A stretch of DNA of 64,000 nt, taken from Blattamonas nauphoetae (taxonomy: Eukaryota > Preaxostyla > Oxymonadida). Each line of letters begins with the position of its first letter. The stretch's first letter is position 1. Below are positions 33,650 through 46,300 of the stretch, one piece after another. The notes beneath the pieces are model-generated. The model had not been told where the DNA came from. It saw only the letters and a list, made by a program, of their open reading frames with translations, and ran no database searches. Made by a program: the position numbers and the translations under genes. The DNA lies in contig JARBJD010000034.1 in the NCBI GenBank assembly GCA_033064195.1, positions 124,001 to 188,000 on the forward strand. The letters run 5' to 3'.

Positions 33650-34723
33650 ATGGAAATAGAAACAGATTCATTGAACCGTTCGACTGATGACTGTTTCCGT
33701 GATTCACGGGAATCAGCTTCGAATCTCAACGCATTGCAACAATCATTCCTGAATCTCGATCCCAACTCAGAAGTGTCGTTTGACGACAAATCAACAATTT
33801 ACCGTTCACTTGTTGCCCTCGTGAAAGGAAAATATCCATTTGACATGACTCTCCAAAACAAAGCAGTCCAGTTTTTGGAAAGCCTCGAACCACAATGGAG
33901 TAGACAAGATCAAGCCACAAAACTCGTGACTGATCTCGTTCTCTCTTCCAATGGATCTCCTTCAAGCTTTGTTGAAAGCATTCTCATTCTTCTGTCATCG
34001 TCACACCCGACTGTGGCAGCAGCAGCATCGTCGTTCATGTCCGAAACAACCAACAATTCGTCTCCGATCATTCGACTTCAACTCGTCGACTCTGATCTGA
34101 TCGCCAGCGTCTTAGCGACGGTGCTACCTCAAAGATTACCAATCGAAGGAAATGAAAGGATATTCGACAACCTCGTGAGAACCGTCGTCTATTCAGTCCT
34201 CCTCGCATCTCCAGACAATCTCGTTGACTTGAACATCACTACTGCAATAGAAAAAGCCAACCATCGTGAAATGATCTTTCAGAAGGGCGTACTTCCGTCA
34301 ACTCAATTTGTGACGTTTCTGATCTCAAATCGACACATCCTCGATGAAACTCTCTCAAATTCGTTCTTGAACTTATTGCACGCATTCATTCAAATCGCCC
34401 CATATCACCTTCCGACATTACAATTCGTCCTCGCTTCTCCGATCGCGATGGCTCTGTCAAGTTATCTCTCAGTCGTCGAAGAGAACTACATAACTTCATT
34501 TCTTCTCCTTGGCATGCGTCACTCGTTCACAGACTTCATCACTTCAGGAACAGAAGTTAGAGCACCTGGGAAACGGATGATCCAAGCTCTGATGTCGGAA
34601 GGCTTCGAAGACACACTCGAACAGATACTGATGAACAACCAGGACGGAGATTTTGGCTTTAAACTGACTCTACACTGTATTGCGATCACTTGGTCTTTGG
34701 GAATGAATGCAACAAGATACTGA
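33650..34723 (+). CDS. Family A alpha-solenoid-like protein, copy A5 (intact)
   Basis: From MEIETDSLNRSTDDCFRDSR to LGMNATRY, 357 residues, aligned end to end with copy A3. The frame stays open upstream to 33404 and includes the in-frame WDD motif (QWDDPPPVLSM) and FSRRIVPILEIKPVSRN, so the protein may start further left or receive an upstream exon. Motifs SFDDKSTIYRSLVALVKGKY, PSTQFVTFLISNRHIL and GFEDTLEQILMNNQDGDFG are present. It is divergently arranged with family B copy B1, leaving only about 60-300 bases for both promoters. Confidence 0.75.
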   Translation: MEIETDSLNRSTDDCFRDSRESASNLNALQQSFLNLDPNSEVSFDDKSTIYRSLVALVKGKYPFDMTLQNKAVQFLESLEPQWSRQDQATKLVTDLVLSSNGSPSSFVESILILLSSSHPTVAAAASSFMSETTNNSSPIIRLQLVDSDLIASVLATVLPQRLPIEGNERIFDNLVRTVVYSVLLASPDNLVDLNITTAIEKANHREMIFQKGVLPSTQFVTFLISNRHILDETLSNSFLNLLHAFIQIAPYHLPTLQFVLASPIAMALSSYLSVVEENYITSFLLLGMRHSFTDFITSGTEVRAPGKRMIQALMSEGFEDTLEQILMNNQDGDFGFKLTLHCIAITWSLGMNATRY

Positions 34724-34898
34724 ACTGTTAGATCAAGGAACTCGCATTGCGACCTTTTTTCTCTCTTCTGTCCACCAACATCTCACCAAAACTGACCTCC
34801 AACGTTTTTTGTTGCAATTATTTTCCTCTAATATCCGTATTATCTCCACTGTCTTCCAAGATTTCCAGTTCGAGAAAGAATGGGATGATCTTTCAAGA

Positions 34899-35843
34899 AT
34901 GACATGTGAAGAATACAGGGATAATTCCTGTTCTTTCAATCGTCCTGCTTCAACGGATTCACCTGATTCGGGATTTACAGATCGGGTAGATCCCTCGGAA
35001 TTCCTGCATTTCGATCCCAACTCCGACCTCACCATCGAACACAAATCCGCACTTTATCGTGATCTTGTCTCTCTCATTCGGGACAATTTCGACTTTGACG
35101 ATGCTCTCCAAAACAAGACCGTTTCGTTTCTCAAGGCACTTGAACCACAGCCCTTCCAAAGATCAATCGCCGATCGTCTCATCACCCAACTTGTCCCAAC
35201 CTCTGATGGATCACCAGCCGCGTTCATCGACAGTTTTTGTGTTCTTTTATCATCACTACACTCGACTATTGTTGCTGCCACTCTGTCCTTCCTGCACGCG
35301 ACATTCTCCTTCTCAACTGAAGCTCACCGTGTCCTTCTCCTTCAAACTGACTTCGTTCCCAAACTTCTTGCAATGCTTCAACCGCAAGCACTCCCACTTT
35401 CGGGTAATGAATCCTTATTCACCGTTCTGAACACGATCCTCCTTTTGTCGATGCGTCTCATGAATTCGTCCACTGTGAGAGTCCTCCGAAACGCTGGGCC
35501 GTCTGATCTCCACAATCGTTGCGACCTCATCTTCCAGCGAGTTCTCCAGCCTTCCTCTCAATATCTGTCTTTTCTCTGTCGGCATCACTATCTCATCACC
35601 AGCAGGTTTCCCGCCATCGGATTTGCCGTCCTTGTTGACACACTCCTTGAAATCAGTCCGTATCATCGCCCAACACTCGACTTCGTTCTCGCCTCTCCAA
35701 TTGTGCTGACGTGGTCAAGCTGTGTCTCGTTCGATGAACACTTCCTTCATTTCTACGACTCTCTCCCCCACATCTGCTCTTCGCTGGAGGAATGGAAGAA
35801 GCAAGATCCAGTCGTGCGCCAATCGAGGCAACGAATGACATGA
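34899..35843 (+). pseudogene. Family A copy A6, C-terminally truncated
   Basis: Starts MTCEEYRDNSCSFNRPASTD, carries SDLTIEHKSALYRDLVSLIR and the PSSQYLSFLCRHHYLI block, and stops at TGA 35841-35843 after VVRQSRQRMT. Sequence just past the stop (ALCSEGFKDTIEYFFVHN) still matches the family ending EGFEDTLEQILMNN, and a second stop follows. The conserved terminal motif is therefore lost. It begins about 170 bases after copy A5 ends, in the same direction, with the WDD motif (EKEWDDLSRM) just before the start. Confidence 0.65.
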
Positions 35844-36144
35844 GCTCTGTGTTCTGAAGGCTTTAAAGACACGATCGAGTATTTCTTTGTCCACAACACT
35901 TAGGATGGAACAGATCACACTTTGATGATCTGAATTTTGGATGTGGTGTTGCGAATTCCGATCTCGTCCCCATAATCAAAAAATTGGATACTTCCTCATG
36001 ATCTCAACTTTCGGTATCTCTCCTTTTCTCCTCATTATCACATGATTAATACAGAAGCCCCTGCATTCATGATATGGAATCCCAATAACGAGAGATTAAT
36101 GATGATTGCTCAAAAAGTGAAAAATCGAAAGATGATCACTTCAG
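35844..36144. other. Spacer between family A copies A6 and A7
   Basis: About 300 bases. The stretch TTGCGAATTCCGATCTCGTC (35951-35970) resembles the sequence upstream of copy A9 and may be part of a shared first exon. It ends in CAG (36142-36144), a good acceptor. Confidence 0.4.
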
Positions 36145-37212
36145 GCGGTATCCAACCTTTCATCCTCATTCTGCAATAATTCACCAGAGTACGCACATTT
36201 CCTGTACTGGAATGAAGATGATCCAATCACAGCTTACTCTGTAGAACCAGCTATCGTCGCTCTTTTCTCAATGGTCAGAAATGGCTTCAACCTTGATGAG
36301 GAGCTTGCTAGCAAAGCATCCAAGCTCATTTCTTTGATAACGCAGCGTGTTTCCCTTTGGGACTATGCTGAGAAATTGTGGTATGCCGTTGGGCGAGGAT
36401 ACGAAGACAAAGCTGAAGGATTTGTGGATTCGATCGTTATGCTCTTATCTTCACCCCATCCATCGGTATTCAGGAATACCATGAAATTCACATCAGTATT
36501 TCTCAGATGCTTTGATTGGGTATCCCGTTTCAAGATGGTCTCCTCCCACCTCATTCCCAAAGTCCTTTCAGCACTATCTCGACTTGATCGAACTGTGATC
36601 GATGAGAAAGAGCTCATGGACAACATCAAAACACTTTTTGTTTGGTGTTCTGATCTCTCCGCACCTATCTTTGTTGGACATCTCGCAAAACAGCCTTCCA
36701 TGGACTCTCGAATTGTCAACAATGTGGTACTTCATAAATTGTTGATCCCAATGCAGCCCTCTCTCTTACAGATCAGTCGTTATCATCTCCTCACGTCGTG
36801 GAGAGATGGATGCGAGCCAATAATGGATTTCATGTTCAATTTATTTGAACTGAGTGTCAAACACCAACCTGCACTGGATTTTGTTTGTTCTTCTCACATC
36901 CCGATGATCTATCAATCACTTCTCTCGAAATTGGAAGTCGAAGACACCAAATCAGACATCCTCTGGTGTCTCCCCCGCCTCGTCAGCACATGGCAAACCG
37001 ACAAAGAAGAAGAAGAACAAGAAGAAGCAGAAGAAAAAGATGAAATCGTTGTCAGAATGCACACATTGTTTCAGATATATGAAAAAGAAGGATGCGGAGA
37101 CGGACTCGAACAAACATTATTTCACGATCACTTGACAGCAGAAGGAAAGTTTGTGCGGAAATCCTCGTACAACGGACTGACCTATTTGGGAATGAACTCT
37201 CGGCTTGAGTAA
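36145..37212 (+). CDS. Family A alpha-solenoid-like protein, copy A7 (divergent subgroup)
   Basis: The main frame runs FLYWNEDDPITAYSVEPAIV to YLGMNSRLE, about 340 residues. It shares a subgroup with copy A9 (FKMVSSHLIPKVLSAL, IPMQPSLLQISRYHLLTSW, CSSHIPMIYQSLLS). A Glu-rich insertion (KEEEEQEEAEEKDE) lies near the C-terminus. The exon appears to start after CAG at 36144. The first residues align with A9 (RYPTFHPHSAIIH with RYLTFCHHSPVVD) only if the frame shifts by one base near 36178, so the 5' end may be damaged. First exon not found. Confidence 0.6.
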   Translation, partial: AVSNLSSSFCNNSPEYAHFLYWNEDDPITAYSVEPAIVALFSMVRNGFNLDEELASKASKLISLITQRVSLWDYAEKLWYAVGRGYEDKAEGFVDSIVMLLSSPHPSVFRNTMKFTSVFLRCFDWVSRFKMVSSHLIPKVLSALSRLDRTVIDEKELMDNIKTLFVWCSDLSAPIFVGHLAKQPSMDSRIVNNVVLHKLLIPMQPSLLQISRYHLLTSWRDGCEPIMDFMFNLFELSVKHQPALDFVCSSHIPMIYQSLLSKLEVEDTKSDILWCLPRLVSTWQTDKEEEEQEEAEEKDEIVVRMHTLFQIYEKEGCGDGLEQTLFHDHLTAEGKFVRKSSYNGLTYLGMNSRLE

Positions 37213-37394
37213 AAACATCTCTCTTTTCACGAACCGACATGTGTATTCGTCACTCGCCTTCATGATTCACTTCACCATCCTTTTCTTCTCCCTTGTCATT
37301 GTTTTCTGAATTCTGTATTCCCTCGCACCTGATTGGGATTCAACTCCTTTTCTGTCGATCAGTCCCCTAATTCAGTTTTCACGTTCTCTCCACA

Positions 37395-40300
37395 ATGTTC
37401 ATTGGACTATTACTCAGCATTTTTATTTGTCATGCGCATAGCCGTTCTCTTGGAGACTTTTTTCAATGTCCATCGGTGATTTTGAATGTCTCCTCGTTCA
37501 TATCACTCGAATCCACAACTTATTCGTCGAACAACGTCAAACTTGACTCCATATCTACTACCCTCCAAGGACACAATAATACAACCATCCAATCATCGCT
37601 GATCGTTCCTACCCTCTTCGACCTGCGGAATTCCACATTCGAGATTTGGACTGTCTCGCTCTCACAAAGTGGAAATGAATCTGTCTCAATCTTGGACGAC
37701 TGCAGCACGTTGAGCATGCAGAACTGCGTCCTATTCATCAACACACCATTATCGCCCTCGTTTGTCAGCCACGGAGGCACGCTCAATCAGGTTGACATTT
37801 CCATTCGCTCATCCGACCTCTCGAGTCATGTATCACCCCTAATTCAGTCGACACACCAACAAACAACGGTCTCGCTGTTTCGTCTTGAAGTTCTCTCAAC
37901 TTCTCTGAATCAGGACACTCCGTTCCTCTCGTCGGGACTGTTCTCTCGTTTCAACCTCATCTCCTCCACTTTTTCGAATCTTTCGACCTCCCTCCTCGCA
38001 AACAGCAAGGACGGTGTTTGGTCGGATGATGTCACAGATTCCGGCGTGATCGCCTCGTCGAACTTTGATCGATGCGATGCCTGCTGCACAGGCGCCCTTT
38101 ACAGCAGCAACCGTTTCCGGACACTTTCCACTCTTAATTGCTCATTCTCCCACTTCACTTTGACAAACGAAGTCCAGCAGACTCTCACAGAAACCGCGTC
38201 ATTCATCGGGGATGTCTTCGCCTCGCTCACCCGAAACGGGGAAGGAGGAGCGATCCAATTCAAGCCCTCCGATGCCTCTGCCGTCCTCACCGTCACAAAC
38301 TGCGCTTTCACCACATGCAACTCAACCAGCAGCTTCAAAGGAGGAGCCATCCACGCATCGAATGGCAAGGTCGTCGTCGCCGGAACGACCTTCACAGAAT
38401 GCACCGGACATTCGGGAGGAGCCATTGCGACCACCGCAGCACAGCTCACAGTGTCTGACAGCGCATTCTACTCTTGCAAGGCCATCTGCCTTTCATGGAT
38501 CGAAGCAAGGGGAGATAGAAATTTTCATGCAGAGGCATGGACAGAAGAAAACGAAAGAGTGAACGGCGGAGGCGGAGCGATGTGGATTGAACTGCTGTCT
38601 TCGTATTATCTGATCAGCGCGTGTCTCTTCGAGTCCTGCCTTGCTCCGTCGTTTGGAGGCGGAGTTGTTCTCTGGCCGTACGGTTGTGCAGCTCCGACTT
38701 TCTTCAGAATGGTGAACTGCATGTTTCTTGGCACTACAGGTCTGCTTGTGTCTCTTTTCATCATTTTCTTTGTCTCTTCTCTCGCAAAGTGTCCACAATC
38801 AAAATCGAACGATCTGGAGGGCAGAATGTGATGATCGCTTGTAATAAGTTCACAGCCAACGATTACGATGGTTATCTCTACTTTCAAAGTGAGTTCAACA
38901 ATCAAGATGGTATTCTAACCAAACGATTGGACAGTCTTTTCACCGACACTACGGATACAGAAGCAAAGAACGTCCAATTGGGCACATCTAGTTACGTTTA
39001 TGGGGCAACAGTGGAATCAATGGATGCCGATGTTTATGTCGCCACATCTGGATCGGATGTGTTTAATTGTGGGGATCAATCAAATCTTTGCAAGACAGTG
39101 ACATACGCTGGCAACAAAGTGAAAGCAAACTGCAAAGTGATTGTGGCAGCAGGCACATACTCGTCTGAGAACGGAGAAGAAACTTGCATTCTCGTCAACG
39201 CGAAGACAGTCCGAATCGAAGGGGCGGGATCGTCGTCAACCAGCGTCTCTTTCATCAAACCGACGTTTTTTCAAACATCCAACATGAAAATGACAACAGG
39301 AACTATCTCCGTGTCTGCGATATCACTCACACTCAACGCTGACTCGACTGACACGTGGCATCTGATCGAAGTTGATGGCTCGGGATCAGCCACACTGACT
39401 GACTGCATTCTGAAAGGGACAAGATCAGCACAGAACGGCAGACTCGTCAGCATCATCGGAGGATCACTCGCAGCGACAGGATGCGAATTCAACGACATCC
39501 AATCCACACTCAGCACAGGCGCAGCCATCCACGCCGACTTGGCATCGTCCTCGTCTCTCATCATCTTGTCCTCCTCCTTCACAAACTGCAAACTCGGATC
39601 CGAATCGGAGAACGTCGGAGCCGCTCTGTTCATCAATCTGCGGGACAACGCGAAATATTACTATATGAGAGAGCTCACCTTCGCCGGCGGGGAAGCAAAC
39701 CGCGCAGCAGACATCTTCATCTCCACACCCACCCTCGACAAGGAATCCGAATACCTCACTAAGTACAAATTCGAAGTGTCGTGGCAGAACAACGCAGCAG
39801 ACAATCTTCGCATCAGATGTTTCTCACGCGATCCGTCGTTCAAGCCGCAGGAGTTGGGGATCCCTTTCTACATCGCTGGCCAGACGGAGCTTTTCGTGAA
39901 CAGTTCCAAATCTGATTCCGAGGACTGCGGGTGGCAGGATGCTCCGTGTCAGTCTGTGACGTATGCTGGGAGTCAGATATCGCTGAGTGGGATGACAGTG
40001 TTTGTGATGGTGTCTGCTTATCTGAAGGGGACAACAGACATCGCAGGTAGTACCATCCAGCCAGAACACGAATCAGACCAAGCCACTCTTCAAATCACTG
40101 CTGTTTCCAACCTGACGATCACCGACACAACAACAGCCACAATCAGCAGAATCGACTTTGCCTTCCAAACACCTCTCTCCTCGTCGACTCCCCTCCTCTC
40201 CACCTCAACTGGCTCCTTCATCCTTCAATCGTGCTCCTTCAAGTCATCTGGCTCTGTCGTGGCCGCTCAGACTCTGATCTCCGTCTCGGCAACAGGATCA

Positions 40301-43300
40301 ATCACAACCGACGGACTTCGAGTGGCAGACATCTCGTTCTCGTCGCCAGCAATCAGCGTCGCCTCCTCCTCAATCTCTGTCGGCGATGTCACTTTCAGTT
40401 CCTGTTCCTTCACTGGCACTCTCCCCGCCTCACTCGTCTCCATCTCTCCTTCGTCACCATCCACGCTTCTCAGTGTTGGGAAAGTCTCGTTCACATCCTT
40501 CTCCACCACCTCCTCTCCCTCGTCATCTTCTGAGCTGACACTCGCGTTGATCAGCGGACCCCAAACATCCACGTTCGCAGCATCAACAGCGACTCTCATC
40601 ACAAGTGCGGCAGGATCACTCACATCCAACACGGCAATCTCATTTTCTGGCTCATCTTCGTCCTCTGCCCCACTTTTGAAGCTGTCGTTGGGCTCGACAT
40701 TATCTGCAACAGTGTCGAACACGAAAGTTGTCTTCCCCAGCTCAACAAACGCAGGTTCAACAGCAGCGCTTGCAGACACCACGTCGTCATCACTCTCGTT
40801 CTCAGCCAGCACAATCGACACGTCCAATCTGTCTGGTTTCTTCACCTCGTCCATCTTCGCCGTACCAGCCAACACACTCTCCATCTCGTTCTCCTCCCTC
40901 TCCTCCTTCTTGTCTGGTTCATCCAAAGTTATGTCTGTTCCGCTCGCTCGTGTGACTGGAGGCAGTCTGTCGCTGTCGAAAGTGAAGTTGGACACCACCA
41001 TCCTCTCCTCGTCGTTCACATCCAGCGTGGTTGTTCAGTCAGCTGGTAAAGTGGACATCTCCGATAGTGAATTTTGGTCAATCGCGTCTTCAGCGTCTGG
41101 TTCAGTGATCTCAGCCACACTCAGAACTGGTGCCAGTCTTTCTCTCTCCGCTGTCACCTTCACCTCGTGCACATCGACGAAGGATGGAGGACCATTGCAT
41201 GTGACAGTCAATGGAGGAACATTCTCGACATCAGGAACAATCACGTTCGACCAATGCTCAGCGGCTGGAAATGGCAATTGCCTTTATCTCTCAAATTCGA
41301 ATCTGGTTACTCTATTGGAAGTCGGAATTCTGAACTCGTTCAAGCCATCACTTCCCAACGATAACGCTCTGTTCTCCTCAACACAGAAGGAACGCTTCTT
41401 TGGATATCAATCAGACACTTCGTTGGGATCGCTGTTGTATTACTGGTATCCTCACACCACATCAGCAACATCGACACACATCCACTCATCTGGAGAAGAC
41501 CATTCGCTTTGTGGTCTTGTATCGTTGCCGTGCCAATCGATCTCGACCGCTCTGTCTCACCCTAACGCTCAAAACACATTCTCCGTTGATTCACCCCTCA
41601 CACTCTCAGAAACAGTCACAGTGACCCAAACAGCCACACTCACCTCGTCATCATCGACAGCGATCACAGTTTCGTCAACCGGATTCATCTCTGTTGCATC
41701 AAACGAACTGACACTGTCTAATCTGATGTTCACTGGGCCTGGCTCAGCGACATCTCAATCATTTGTGAGTGTGACATCGACAGGATCGTTGACTGTGTCC
41801 TCTTGCTCCTTCACGTCGTTCTCATCGTCGACGAATGGAGGAGCTCTTAACGTTGCGCTGACAGCAGGATCACTCTCGATCACTGGAACAACATTCAAGA
41901 AGTGTTCGTCGTCGCTGAATGGAGGAGCGATCTTTGTTGACCTGACGTCACTTTCGTCGCCTGGTTCGTATTCGCTGTCGTTGGTGACATTCGGCACAGC
42001 TGCTGGTGAAGTGAATTCGTGTGGAGGAAATGGAAAAGGAAGTGATCTGTTCATCTCCGTCGCTTCTGGCAAGACATCGCTGATCTCGTCTGCCTCTCTA
42101 ACTGGTTCGTACTTCACCACTCCATCTGGTGGATCTTCATCCACTTTTACAACTTCAGAAATGTCGAAATATGAGTTCTCTGAGGTTGATGGATCGTCAG
42201 GATCGATTCTTTATCTTCTTCATCCCTACACTGGTGGACAGCTGTTTGTGGATTCTGAGAGCGCTGCCGACAATGACCTCTGTGGTAACAAATACCTCGC
42301 TTGTCAGACCCTTCCTCTTGGCCATTCATCGTCGAAGGACTCTTCTGATGGACCGAAAGCATCCGTGTTCCTCTCTACCAATGTCGCCCTATCTGAAGCT
42401 TTCTCCTCCGAGAAGACTGTGTTGTGGACGAGCAGTGAATCGTCGGACAAGACAATTTCCTTTGCTTCGAACGACTCGATTCTTATCTCATCTGATCATC
42501 TCTCCCTCTCTCATTTGGTCCTGACCGTCTCAGCTGATCAGTATTCAAAGTCATTCTTCACAGTGAGTGGAGGCTTATTGTCGGTGTCGGATTGTGAGTT
42601 CAAATCGATCGCATCGTCTGCGTCTGGTTCAGCCATCTCAGCGACACTCGGAACTGGAGCCAGTCTGTCTCTCACCTCAGTCGCGTTCACCTCGTGCACC
42701 TCGACAGCTGATGGAGGAGCACTTCACGTGACAGTCAATGGAGGAACATTCACGACTTCAGGAACAATCACGTTCGACAAATGCTCAGCGACTGGAAATG
42801 GCAATTGCCTTTATCTCTCAAATTCGAATCTGGTTACTCTATTGGAAGTCGGAATTCTGAACTCGTTCAAGCCATCACTTCCCAACGATAACGCTCTGTT
42901 CTCCTCAACACAGAAGGAACGCTTCTTTGGATATCAATCAGATACTTCGTTGGGATCGCTGTTGTATTACTGGTATCCTCACACCACATCAGCAACATCG
43001 ACACACATCCACTCATCTGGAGAAGACCATTCGCTTTGTGGTCTTGTGTCGTTGCCGTGCCAATCGATCTCGACCGCTCTGACTCACCCGAACAGTAAAA
43101 ACACATTCTCCGTTGATTCACCCCTCACACTCTCAGAAACAGTCACAGTGACTCAAACAGCCACATTGACTGCATCGTCGTCGACTGCGATCACAGTTTC
43201 GTCGACTGGATCCATCTCCGTGACATCGAACACACTGACATTGTCTAATCTGATGTTCACTGGGCCCGGCTCAGCGACATCTCAATCGTTTGTGACTGTG

Positions 43301-46300
43301 TCATCGACAGGATCACTGTCTGTGTCGTCATGTTCTTTCACGTCGTTCTCATCATCGACGAATGGAGGAGCACTGAACATTGCGCTGACAACTGGATCGC
43401 TCTCGATCACTGGAACAACATTCAAGAAGTGTTCGTCGTCGCTGAATGGAGGAGCGATCTTTGTTGACCTGACGTCACTTTCGTCGCCTGGTTCGTATTC
43501 GCTGTCGTCAGTGGCGTTCGGAACAGCTGATGGTGATCTGAACTCGTGTTGGGGAAGTGGAAGTGACCTGTTCATCTCCGTTGCTTCTGGTCAGACCTCG
43601 CTGATCTCGTTTGCATCTCTGACTGGTTCGTACTTCACCACTCCATCTGGTGGATCATCATCCACTTTCACATCTTCAGAAATGTCGAAATATGAATTCT
43701 TAGAGGAATCAGGATCGTCAGGATCAATTCTGTATCTTCTTCATCCCTACACTGGTGGACAGCTGTTCGTGAATTCCGAGAGCGCTGCTGACAATGCTCT
43801 CTGTGGCCACAAATACCTTGCTTGTCAGACACTTCCTCTTGGTCATTCATCATCGAAAGACTCCTCTGATGGAACGGAAGCGTCTGTGTTCCTTTCGACC
43901 AGTGTCACCCTCTCTGATGCTTTCTCATCCATGCAGACTGTGAAATGGACGAGTGATCCATCGTCCAGAAAGATAATTACAATTGCTGCAGACGTCTCAA
44001 TCGAGATCTCTTCTGGTCATCTCTCCCTCTCTCACTTAATCCTGACTGTGTCAGCAGCTCCATATTCAAAATCATTCTTCACAGTGAATGGTGGATCCTT
44101 GTCAGTGTCGAGTTGTCTCTTCATGTCAATCGAGTCTTCAGCATCTGGTTCGGCCATCTCAGCAACGCTTGGGAGTGGAACCAGCCTCTCTCTTGTGAGT
44201 GTCATCTTCACTTCATGTACATCAACAGCGAATGGAGGAGCACTTCAGGTGACTGTCAGTGGAGGAACATTCTCAACATCAGGAACAATCATATTTGAAG
44301 GATGCTCAGCGACTGGAGATGGACAATCGCTTTATCTCTCAAATTCAGATCTGGTGTCACTTCTGAAAGTCGGAACTCTAGACTCGATCAAGCCATCGCT
44401 TCCCGAAAACAACGCTCTGTTCTCCTCAACAGAGAAGGAACGATTCTTTGGATGTCAATCAGACACTTCAAAGGGGTCTCTCCTGCACTACTGGTACCCT
44501 CGCACGAGCAATGTCTTCCGAGTGAATTCTGAGGGAGACGAGCACCCACTGTGTGGAATCGCCAGCCTTCCATGTGCCTCGCTCGAGTATGCACACGACT
44601 CTCTCGCTCAATCTGAGTCAGAGCTCGTATTGACCTCAGACATCCAACTGGCTTCTCAACTCGATGCCAAGTTCGAGGCTGAAACCATCAAGTGTGAAGA
44701 ATCTCTCAAGAAGACCCTCACAATCCAATCCACTGGCTCTGTCACAGTCGGCTCATCAGCTCAGAAGAACATGGATTATGCTCTGACATTCTCAACAGTT
44801 TCGTTCCTGTTCGACACGGCTGCACGTTCCTCACCTTTCCTCCATGTATCGGGTGGTATCCTTGTCTTCGCAGCGTGCATCTTCGGAACCTCAACAGCAA
44901 CCACCACCCTTCCCAACAATGTTGTTCTGGTGGACAGAGGAACACTGACCATGACAACATCAACAATCCAAAACATGAGCTCGTCCTATCCTCTCCTTTC
45001 TTTGACAGGAGGACAGACAACCCTCACAACACTCGACACGAAGTCAATTGCCCTCACACAAACAACACTCATTTCTCTCAGCGGCGCTGACCTTGCAATA
45101 GCATCTTCCACCTTCAACACCATCACAAACACACTCGGAAATGGAAGCATTCTTTCTGCAACAGTTCCTTCTGGAGACACCGTGATCATCGAAGATGGAT
45201 CTGCCACAAGTTGCTCGACGACAGGAAATGGAGGAGCGATCTTCGTGCGACTGGCAGGAAATGGCAGGTTTGAGATGAAAGGCACATCAGGAATGAGTTT
45301 TTCGAACTGTAAATCTAATTCAGTGCCTGAGTCGGCTCAAGGCACAACGGGAAATGGAAATTGTGTCTTCCTTGGACTTGATGATGGCGCTGTCAATTTC
45401 TCTTTCGGGAAAGTTCGATTCCCTTCAGCTGCCAGTACAGAAAATCCCGCTCCATTCCTGTTCGTGGAATCGGATGACCTGGAAACGTCCATCACCACCA
45501 CCCGCTTCAGCTTCCTCCTTCCCTTCACATTCAATGAAACGGACTACGTGAAATACCACGGAATGGTCACATCGGAATTCACCACTCATCAATCACTTGT
45601 GCCATATCTCAACAAACTCACGGAAGCTTACCTCTCGACAGCAGGAAGTGATGCTGGTAAATGTGGATCCGATGTCACACCATGCGAATCACTGGCCAAA
45701 GCACTCACATGGTTAATCGTCGATACCACAGACACTGAATCCCTCCCTCACTATCAGGTTCTATTGATGAACAATGGAATCCACAACACAACCATCGACA
45801 TGGAAGAGTACATCCTTTCAGTCACCACGATAGACACGTTGGCGACACAGGATCTGACCACAACAGGATCGTCGTTCATTTTGGGTGACAAGGCAACTGG
45901 AGATACCACCCTGGCACTGCGCAATATGCATCTGAAATGGACGGGAGCAGCAGGAACATTCTTGGATCAATCGAAAGGGATAGTCATGCTCAGTGCTTGC
46001 TCGCTCGTGATTGATGATGCAACGACTCTCTTCTCGTCCAGTGCACTGATTGTGAAAGGCGGCACACTCACCCTTTCCGAACTCACACTGAATTGCAATA
46101 CGCTGTCAACCTCACCTCTGCTGGAGATGTCAGGAGGAAAAGCAGACATCAGTGCTCTTCTCATTTCAAATGCACAACTGGCCTCCTCACTTTTCACAGG
46201 AAGCGGAGACCTCACAATCAAATCATCGTCATTCTCGTCTCTCTCCAGCTCGACCTCAAGCTCAATCCTCTTCACTCTCAGCACCTCATCACACAAGCTC

